Shown here piece after piece: positions 7,325 through 11,222 of a DNA stretch of 11,222 nt. Position 1 is the first letter of the stretch, and every line of letters begins with the position of its first letter. The position numbers were made by a program, and so were the translations under genes. Below the pieces are notes generated by a model. The model saw nothing but the letters and a program-made list of their open reading frames with translations. It ran no database searches and was not told the origin of the DNA. This DNA is from Planctomycetaceae bacterium (GTDB lineage: Bacteria > Planctomycetota > Phycisphaerae > Phycisphaerales > SM1A02): assembly GCA_027488265.1 (NCBI GenBank), contig JAIYCA010000309.1, positions 1 through 11,222 of the forward strand, read 5' to 3'.

Positions 7325-7364
7325 TCGCGTAGGCAGGGCATGCTCCTCACTGCTTGTTCTTCTG

Positions 7365-7414
7365 TCGCCACGACTCGCCACGACTTGTCGCGTCTTGACA
7401 CGGCTTGACACGCG
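7365..7414. repeat. Phased 10-bp degenerate repeat array upstream of trpA
   Basis: Five consecutive 10-bp units are in register: TCGCCACGAC twice, TTGTCGCGTC, TTGACACGGC and TTGACACGCG. All start T-T/C-G and most share a CACG core. The period is close to one helical turn, so copies would face the same side of DNA. The last two contain perfect TTGACA hexamers. The array ends 29 bp before the trpA start, which suggests a regulator-binding array or an expansion of a promoter element. Confidence 0.75.
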
Positions 7415-7436
7415 CGCACTGCGGCTCGACTACTCT
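7405..7436 (+). promoter_or_regulatory. trpA: Putative trpA promoter, possibly leaderless
   Basis: TTGACA (7405-7410) and TACTCT (7431-7436) could be -35 and -10, but the 20-bp spacer is longer than optimal. The -10 ends 7 bases before the trpA ATG, which would place the transcription start at or next to the start codon and give a leaderless mRNA. That fits the lack of a Shine-Dalgarno here. Confidence 0.42.
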
Positions 7437-7443
7437 CCCCGAC

Positions 7444-8250
7444 ATGTCTCCTCATGCGCCCAACGGTATTGAACGCATTCGTTCGGCCTTCGCACCCGCT
7501 CGCGCGGGGCATCGTGCTGCGTTGATGCCATTCATCACCGCGGGCTATCCCGATCTCGCGACGACTGAGCGCATTCTCGCTGGCGCCGCAGACGCGGGCG
7601 CAGATCTTCTTGAGATCGGATTTCCCTTCTCCGATCCAATCGCGGACGGTCCCGTGATCGCGGAGTCGATGCATCACGCGCTCATCGCCGGTACCACGCC
7701 AGACCAGATCTTTGAAATGGTGGCCCGCACGCCCAGAGCGACGCCGATGGTCGCGATGGTTTCGATCTCAATCGTCGAACGAATGGGGCTCGAGGCGTTT
7801 GTTTCGCGTGCGGTCTCATCCGGCTTCGCAGGATTCATCGTTCCTGACGCCGATCCGAGTGTGGCAGCCGAAGTCTCAAGTTTCGCAGTGCAACAGGGCG
7901 CCGGGTTCTGCGCGTTGGTCTCACCATCGACGCCGACGGATCGCCTTGAAAGACTCGCGCGACTGTCGACCGGTTTCGTCTATCTCCTCGCACGCGCCGG
8001 AGTCACCGGTGAGCGCAACGACGCGCCGGAGATCGCCGAGCGCGTGAGGGCCATTCGCGCGCTCACCGATGCTCCGATCGCCGCGGGCTTCGGAATCTCG
8101 ACCGCCGCTCACGTCACCGCGGTGGGCCAGCACGCCGACGGCGCGATCGTTGGCAGCGCGATTGTGCGACGCATGAAAGAGGCCGTCTCGACCGGAGTCG
8201 ATCCAGCCGAGACGGCGCTTCAAGCGATTCGTTCGTTGCGGGCCACGTGA
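7444..8250 (+). CDS. trpA: Tryptophan synthase alpha subunit
   Basis: Cleaves indole-3-glycerol phosphate to indole and glyceraldehyde 3-phosphate as partner of TrpB in the last step of tryptophan synthesis (cytoplasm). The 268-residue TIM barrel is full length. The catalytic residues equivalent to E. coli Glu49 and Asp60 are E57 (LLEIGFPFSDP) and D68 (IADGP). The loop-6 motif LLARAGVTGE (181-190) and the phosphate-binding GFGIS (215-219) and GAIVGSAIV (233-241) are intact. The Y-x-N segment after strand 3 in the E. coli enzyme reads SISI here. The ATG at 7444 is preferred to an upstream TTG in frame that lies inside the repeat/promoter region. No Shine-Dalgarno is seen. No trpB or other trp gene is in the window, so trpA is separated from any trp cluster on its left side and converges with lexA on its right. 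Confidence 0.96.
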   Translation: MSPHAPNGIERIRSAFAPARAGHRAALMPFITAGYPDLATTERILAGAADAGADLLEIGFPFSDPIADGPVIAESMHHALIAGTTPDQIFEMVARTPRATPMVAMVSISIVERMGLEAFVSRAVSSGFAGFIVPDADPSVAAEVSSFAVQQGAGFCALVSPSTPTDRLERLARLSTGFVYLLARAGVTGERNDAPEIAERVRAIRALTDAPIAAGFGISTAAHVTAVGQHADGAIVGSAIVRRMKEAVSTGVDPAETALQAIRSLRAT

Positions 8251-8281
8251 CAGATCCCGCGAGAGTTTGTGCTCAGGGCTG

Positions 8282-8328
8282 GCGTGGCGGCGTTCGTTCA
8301 TGCGCAAACCCACGCGAATGCCCCACGC
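8282..8328. terminator. Imperfect inverted repeat between convergent trpA and lexA
   Basis: GCGTGGCGGCGTTCG (8282-8296) faces CGAATGCCCCACGC (8315-8328). The arms match except for one bulged C and one G-U, around an 18-base loop. It sits in the 110-bp gap between the two stop codons and could serve as a bidirectional transcription barrier, but it has no T-tract on either strand. A GTGCTCAG (8269-8276) lies just before it. Confidence 0.4.
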
Positions 8329-8360
8329 GACCACACCGCGCACGGCACACATTCGCTGCG

Positions 8361-9095
8361 TCAATACCGACGCAACACACCTATCACGATGCCTTGGATC
8401 TCGCAGCGATCGACGATGATCGGCGCGAAGTCGGGGTTCGCTGGCTGAAGCCGAATGCGCCCATCGGGCTCGCGGAAAAGCGTCTTCAATGTTGTCTCGC
8501 CGTTCGGAAGAAGTGCCACAACGCGCTCTCCATCCCGCGCGGTCTTTCGCTTAGCGACGAGCACGTAGTCGCCATCAAGAATCCCCTCATCGCGCATGGA
8601 CATCCCGTCGACTTGCAGAGCGAAGGTGTCATCGGAGCGAGACCCTCCACGCGAGCCTGAGCGAACGCGCGGCCCGAACAACGCCTCGAGTTCAAGCGAT
8701 TCGCTCTGCTCAAACTTCTCAATGGGGTAACCCGCTGCGACCTTTCCGACAAGCGGAAACGACAACCGCGCGGCGATGTCGCCGGCCGTAGAACTTCCGC
8801 CACCGAGATCGGCGTGCAACTGGCGTGTCGGCAACTCCTCGCCGTCGCCGAATTCGCTTCCGCGTGCGGCGACTTGAGGGAATTCAAACTCAGGCGCAAT
8901 CGACAAAGAGCGTGCCTTGTTCTTGTCCCGAATCAGCGCTCCCTTCGCGATGAGCGCTTCGACGTGCTCGAACACCGTAACCTTGCTGACGCCGAGTTGG
9001 TCGGCGATCTCCTGCATCGTTGGCGAGTACCCCTGCGTTCGACGAGAGTCGTGAATCATGCGCAGGACGCGGAGTTGCTTCGGAGTGAGATTCAT
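8361..9095 (-). CDS. lexA: LexA repressor, SOS-response regulator (S24 autopeptidase)
   Basis: Represses DNA-damage genes and self-cleaves when stimulated by RecA filaments. Residues 1-70 are the winged helix-turn-helix: MNLTPKQLRVLRMI, then SPTMQEIADQLGVSKVTVFEHVEAL (24-48) with a recognition helix unlike that of E. coli LexA. The S24 domain (about 110-244) has the cleavage bond A121-G122 in GKVAAGYP, the nucleophile S166 in GMSM, and the general-base lysine K204 in TTLKTL, so self-cleavage should work. At 244 residues it is about 40 longer than E. coli LexA (202). The excess is mostly a low-complexity linker (about 70-108) and a Gly/Ser/Arg stretch (145-154). AAGGAA lies 6 bases before the ATG at 9095 and fixes this start; a longer in-frame start (to 9362) is unlikely. 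An unrecognised ORF upstream overlaps its 5' end. Confidence 0.96.
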   Translation of the reverse strand: MNLTPKQLRVLRMIHDSRRTQGYSPTMQEIADQLGVSKVTVFEHVEALIAKGALIRDKNKARSLSIAPEFEFPQVAARGSEFGDGEELPTRQLHADLGGGSSTAGDIAARLSFPLVGKVAAGYPIEKFEQSESLELEALFGPRVRSGSRGGSRSDDTFALQVDGMSMRDEGILDGDYVLVAKRKTARDGERVVALLPNGETTLKTLFREPDGRIRLQPANPDFAPIIVDRCEIQGIVIGVLRRY

Positions 9096-9555
9096 CGTGA
9101 TTTCCTTCAAGCCGCGTACGGCGTGCTTCAAACTGTGATCGGTTCTCTTCATGAGCGACGTCGCCGCCGTCGACGTTGACTTCGCCCTCGGTTTCATCGT
9201 CATCAACGATCGTGGTCGTCGTGAAGATCTCGTGCGCGATGGCTGCGAATCGCTCCCGCACCTGGCGAAGGGCGTTGCGGAGCCCAAATCCATCGCGGAA
9301 CATCGGGATATCCGCGGCGGCGGATCGAACGCTCGCGCCGTCGGCGGAAACCGTTTGAGCATGGGTCACCACGCGTTCACGCGTGATGTTCTGACCGCTT
9401 GCGACATATCGACGGGTGAAATCACCGCCCGGTCCAATCATGACCAACGGCCATTCACGCTGCGCCTCGCGCGCGCTCAAGAGTTCAAGAGCGTTCGATG
9501 TGACGCGCTGAAACGCGATCTCCGTGATTCCGCTCTGCAAATTGTTTCCACGCAT
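8890..9555 (-). CDS. Unrecognised protein upstream of and overlapping lexA (possibly frameshifted)
   Basis: A 221-residue ORF that I do not recognise. AAGGAG lies 8 bases before the ATG at 9555, the best Shine-Dalgarno in the window. Residues 1-135 have a plausible globular composition with alternating helix-like segments (ITEIAFQRVTSNALELLSA, 10-28; FGLRNALRQVRERFAAIAHEIF, 90-111), then an acidic stretch DDDETEGEVNVDGGD (118-132). From residue 154 the frame runs inside lexA for 206 bp in another phase, and the composition turns Arg/Ser/His-rich, as expected for an out-of-frame reading. Either the gene truly overlaps lexA, or a frameshift removed its natural stop: the third frame has TGA codons near 9143 and near 9190. 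It lacks signal peptide, membrane segments and known motifs. Its position suggests co-transcription with lexA. Confidence 0.5.
   Translation of the reverse strand: MRGNNLQSGITEIAFQRVTSNALELLSAREAQREWPLVMIGPGGDFTRRYVASGQNITRERVVTHAQTVSADGASVRSAAADIPMFRDGFGLRNALRQVRERFAAIAHEIFTTTTIVDDDETEGEVNVDGGDVAHEENRSQFEARRTRLEGNHDESHSEATPRPAHDSRLSSNAGVLANDAGDRRPTRRQQGYGVRARRSAHREGSADSGQEQGTLFVDCA
9102..9107 (-). promoter_or_regulatory. lexA: Shine-Dalgarno of lexA (AAGGAA)
   Basis: On the minus strand AAGGAA is followed by 6 bases and the lexA ATG. It supports the 244-residue start MNLTPKQ over upstream in-frame starts. Confidence 0.75.
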
Positions 9556-9563
9556 GTCTCGTT

Positions 9564-9569
9564 CTCCTT
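9564..9569 (-). promoter_or_regulatory. Shine-Dalgarno of the ORF upstream of lexA (AAGGAG)
   Basis: On the minus strand AAGGAG precedes the ATG at 9555 by 8 bases. It is the main evidence that a translated gene starts here. Confidence 0.65.
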
Positions 9570-9597
9570 CTCGCATCACGACGATCGAATCGAGTGC

Positions 9598-9642
9598 GGA
9601 ATCAGTGGCGTCACCACCGATTCCACTTCTGATTCCATTTCG
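9598..9642. repeat. GGAATC/GATTCC repeat cluster upstream of the lexA-linked ORF
   Basis: GGAATCAGTGG (9598-9608) is followed by two 12-bp direct repeats, GATTCCACTTCT and GATTCCATTTCG (9619-9642). GGAATC and the GATTCC copies are inverted relative to each other, so the block could act as an operator or fold in the mRNA leader. It lies 43-87 bp before the ATG at 9555. Confidence 0.6.
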
Positions 9643-9705
9643 CCGTGCGCTCGCGGTAGCGTTTCCGTGCTCGCGATTCCCCCGCAGAGTTGGAAACTGG
9701 ATGTC

Positions 9706-9732
9706 GTCCCGGGAATCTGAACTGCCCGGGAC
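9706..9732. promoter_or_regulatory. Perfect 8-bp inverted repeat with paired CCCGGG sites
   Basis: GTCCCGGG (9706-9713) and CCCGGGAC (9725-9732) are exact inverse complements around an 11-base spacer. Each CCCGGG is also followed on the plus strand by A-x-T-CTGAA, so the element is a direct repeat of about 18 bp as well as a palindrome. No T-tract follows on either strand, which argues against a terminator and for an operator or mRNA structure upstream of the lexA-linked unit. Confidence 0.6.
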
Positions 9733-9931
9733 AGTCTGAATGGTGGCGCGCGATGCAGACGCGCCGGAAACCTGCCACATCGAGCGCGCTCCGGCGTTCG
9801 AGAGGTGGCGAGGACGTGTGGCTTTGGATTGCATCTGGAGAAGTGCTGTTGAGCTTTGGTCTGCCGGCTTCCGTTTGGAAGGCGTTTGGTGCTGAACTGA
9901 TATTCGGCTGCTGTTCGGTCCTGACTCCAAC

Positions 9932-9962
9932 TTTTGTTCGGGCGATGTTCGCCCAAACAGAA
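9932..9962. promoter_or_regulatory. Long inverted repeat containing GTTC-N7-GTTC (candidate LexA site)
   Basis: Two 14-base arms (9932-9945 and 9949-9962) pair with one C-A mismatch and one G-T around a 3-base centre. Within the left half, GTTC at 9936-9939 and GTTC at 9947-9950 are 7 bases apart. This is the spacing of the LexA-binding direct repeat known from Alphaproteobacteria. It lies 168 bp before the aminotransferase start and 376 bp upstream of the minus-strand ORF start. Whether this LexA binds such a site is unknown. Confidence 0.4.
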
Positions 9963-9987
9963 CCCATGCGCAAGGGGGTTGCCTGCG

Positions 9988-10000
9988 GAATTTGAAATTC
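9988..10000. promoter_or_regulatory. 13-bp palindrome GAATTTGAAATTC
   Basis: GAATTT-G-AAATTC is a perfect odd-centred palindrome and an A/T-rich island in otherwise very GC-rich sequence, 119 bp upstream of the aminotransferase start. It looks like a dimeric regulator site, but no regulator can be named. Confidence 0.4.
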
Positions 10001-10106
10001 GGCGGTGGCGGGCCCAGCGACGTGCCCAGTTCCACCCGTCGGCCGCGGGCTGTTCGGGCTCGGGCGGGCGAGTGAGGCCGGCAGCCCTCTTTCGGGGTCG
10101 CCGCAC

Positions 10107-10112
10107 TACCTT
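10107..10112 (+). promoter_or_regulatory. Possible -10 box for a leaderless aminotransferase mRNA
   Basis: TACCTT ends 6 bases before the ATG at 10119, the same geometry as TACTCT before trpA. No Shine-Dalgarno and no -35 are seen. If it is used, transcription would start at or near the start codon. Confidence 0.38.
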
Positions 10113-10118
10113 CCCGAG

Positions 10119-11222
10119 ATGCCACCCGCTCCCCAACCGATTGGTCTTGGCGACGGTCGAGACCTCGCGGATCTCTTCCCGCTCGATCGCTCCTACACGT
10201 TCCTGAACCACGGCAGCTTCGGGTCGGTGCCTCACGAAGTGCTCGCGGCGCAGCATCGTTGGCGGATGGAGGTCGAAGCGCGTCCGATCGAAATGCTCGG
10301 GCGGCGAATGGACGATCTATTGCGGGATGCACGTGGTGCCGTGGCGCGCTTCGTCGGTACCGCACCAGATCAACTCGGCTTCGTCACGAACGCAACCGAA
10401 GGAGTACACGCCGTTCTTCGATCGATTGATTGGAAGCGCGGCGACGAAATCGTGACAACCGATCACGTATACGGCGCGATGCGACAATCGATCAGACGAC
10501 TGGCCGATGAGTTCGGCGTGGTGCTGCGCGAAGTCGCCGTACCTCTACCGGTGTCGGGGCCAGATGAATTCCTCGCGCCTGTGATCGCGGCTTTTTCAGC
10601 GCGAACGCGCCTTCTCTTGATCGATCACATCACGAGCCCGACGGCGCTGGTCGTACCCGTCGTGCAACTCGCGGAAGCCGCGAAAGCCCGCGGCATTCTC
10701 GTCCTGATCGATGGTGCCCATGCGCCGGGTTCGATCGACCTCAACATCAACACGATCGCTTGCGACGCGTACACGGGCAATCTGCACAAGTGGGTTTGTG
10801 CGCCGAAGGGTTGCGCGTTTGTCGCGGGCGTGGGGGCATTCACCGAGCGATTGAAGCCAATCGCAACAAGTCATCGCTATGGAGAAGGACTCGTCCGCGA
10901 GTTCGATTGGCAGGGCACACGCGACATGACGCCGTGGCTCACGGCACCCGCGGCGCTGCAGTACTTTGATCGATTTGGTGGGGATCGAATTGGTGGGGAT
11001 CGAATTGGTTGGGAGCGCGTTCGTCGCCACAACCACCACCTCGCGGTTTGGGCAATGCAGACGCTTGTTGAAGCGTGGTCGGTCAAGCCGCTGAGTCCGC
11101 TCGACGGAAGCATGCTTGCCTCGATGGCGGCGATTCCGGTGCCCGCGCAAGTGCAGCAGCGTTTTGCATCTGAAGTGGCTCTCCAAGCGCACCTCTACGA
11201 CGTGCATCGCATCGAGATTCCC
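10119..11222 (+). CDS. Class V aminotransferase (isopenicillin-N epimerase-like), 3' end outside window
   Basis: A PLP-dependent fold-type I enzyme of the aminotransferase class V / isopenicillin-N-epimerase-like group; 368 residues are visible and the gene is cut by the window edge. The N-terminal FLNHGSFGSVP (28-38) is typical of this group. The PLP ring-binding aspartate is D198 in LIDGAHAPG, and the Schiff-base lysine is K224 in GNLHKWVCAPKG. GEGLVREFDWQGTRD (255-269) matches the conserved E-x-x-x-x-x-W-x-GT-x-D segment. The substrate is unknown; relatives include epimerases, cysteine desulfurases and amino-acid lyases, and most members called isopenicillin epimerase do not make antibiotics. 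The ATG at 10119 starts just before the conserved N terminus; there is no Shine-Dalgarno. A short in-frame repeat sits at residues 285-299. Confidence 0.93.
   Translation, partial: MPPAPQPIGLGDGRDLADLFPLDRSYTFLNHGSFGSVPHEVLAAQHRWRMEVEARPIEMLGRRMDDLLRDARGAVARFVGTAPDQLGFVTNATEGVHAVLRSIDWKRGDEIVTTDHVYGAMRQSIRRLADEFGVVLREVAVPLPVSGPDEFLAPVIAAFSARTRLLLIDHITSPTALVVPVVQLAEAAKARGILVLIDGAHAPGSIDLNINTIACDAYTGNLHKWVCAPKGCAFVAGVGAFTERLKPIATSHRYGEGLVREFDWQGTRDMTPWLTAPAALQYFDRFGGDRIGGDRIGWERVRRHNHHLAVWAMQTLVEAWSVKPLSPLDGSMLASMAAIPVPAQVQQRFASEVALQAHLYDVHRIEIP
10972..11016 (+). repeat. Three 15-bp tandem repeats in the aminotransferase gene
   Basis: The units GATTTGGTGGGGATC, GAATTGGTGGGGATC and GAATTGGTTGGGAGC are consecutive. 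Being 15 bp, they keep the frame and encode a repeated GG/W-DRI pentapeptide (FGGDRIGGDRIGWER, 286-300). The repeat lies in a helix-to-loop region before the C-terminal domain, where a five- or ten-residue change is tolerable, and it looks like recent slippage. Confidence 0.85.

Larger units (their letters stand above)
9556..10118. other. Gene-free, repeat-rich intergenic region between two divergent genes
   Basis: No convincing gene is present. ORFs on both strands here read as Arg/Ser/Cys-rich sequence without Shine-Dalgarno sequences or domains. The stretch separates the minus-strand unknown-lexA pair from the plus-strand aminotransferase. It holds several inverted and direct repeats (entries at 9598, 9706, 9932 and 9988) and is likely to carry the promoters and operators of both units. 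No clear sigma-70 promoter could be assigned to the minus-strand unit. Confidence 0.7.

Noticed and set aside
9151..9720. 189-residue plus-strand ORF
   Set aside because: It has no ribosome site or recognisable domain, is antisense to the better-supported minus-strand ORF, and its third-position GC is lower than in clear genes nearby.
9722..9734. E. coli-type LexA box near the CCCGGG element
   Set aside because: CTGT and CAG are present on the minus strand, but the spacing is too short for CTGT-N8-ACAG, and this LexA's recognition helix differs from that of E. coli.
9690..9995. 101-residue plus-strand ORF in the intergenic region
   Set aside because: It has no ribosome site, is Cys/Trp/Arg-rich, and crosses several inverted repeats, so a regulatory region is the simpler reading.
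8890..10365. 491-residue minus-strand ORF taken at full length
   Set aside because: The part before 9555 is Arg/Ser/Pro-rich, lacks any domain, and runs antisense through the aminotransferase start. Only the segment starting at the ribosome site at 9555 is plausible.

Overview
The window is GC-rich DNA (about 60% GC by eye) from a bacterial chromosome. It is densely packed with housekeeping and DNA-repair genes, and no mobile element, phage gene, CRISPR array or defence island is visible. The best guess for the host is Planctomycetota, perhaps a Phycisphaerae-like lineage. The basis is the LexA winged-helix sequence (SPTMQEIADQLGVSKVTVFEHVEAL type), the GC-rich codon use, and -10 boxes of the form TAC-N-C/T-T lying 6-7 bases before start codons. 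This placement is inference and unverified.

Layout. Positions 22-4820 (+) are a tight three-gene cluster: a deoxyribodipyrimidine photolyase-related protein with a predicted iron-sulfur cluster (bacterial (6-4) photolyase type), a TIGR01777-type SRPBCC + NAD(P)-epimerase fusion, and a class I CPD photolyase. The last two genes overlap by ATGA. Together they could reverse both main UV lesions in light. Converging on them is an MFS transporter (4873-6033, -). The divergent gap 6034-6244 carries three perfect 11-bp tandem repeats and the promoter of a tRNA-Arg(CCG) gene (6245-6318), which is followed by a strong intrinsic terminator. Next come a small MazG-like pyrophosphohydrolase (6422-6709), a HIT-family protein (6830-7324) and trpA (7444-8250). 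A phased 10-bp repeat and a possible leaderless promoter precede trpA.

lexA (8361-9095, -) converges on trpA. Upstream of it on the same strand is an unrecognised ORF (8890-9555) with a good Shine-Dalgarno sequence. Its reading frame runs 206 bp into lexA, so it is either a real out-of-frame overlap or a frameshifted gene. From 9556 to 10118 no gene is supported, but the stretch is rich in inverted and direct repeats that look like regulatory sites, including a GTTC-N7-GTTC element. A class V aminotransferase begins at 10119 and runs off the right edge.

The functional theme is DNA damage: light-driven repair on the left and the SOS repressor on the right, with unrelated metabolic genes between. 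I see no clearly new multi-gene system. The best leads are the lexA-upstream ORF with its repeat-rich leader, the compact Fe-S cysteine spacing of the first photolyase, and the recurring short phased tandem repeats.
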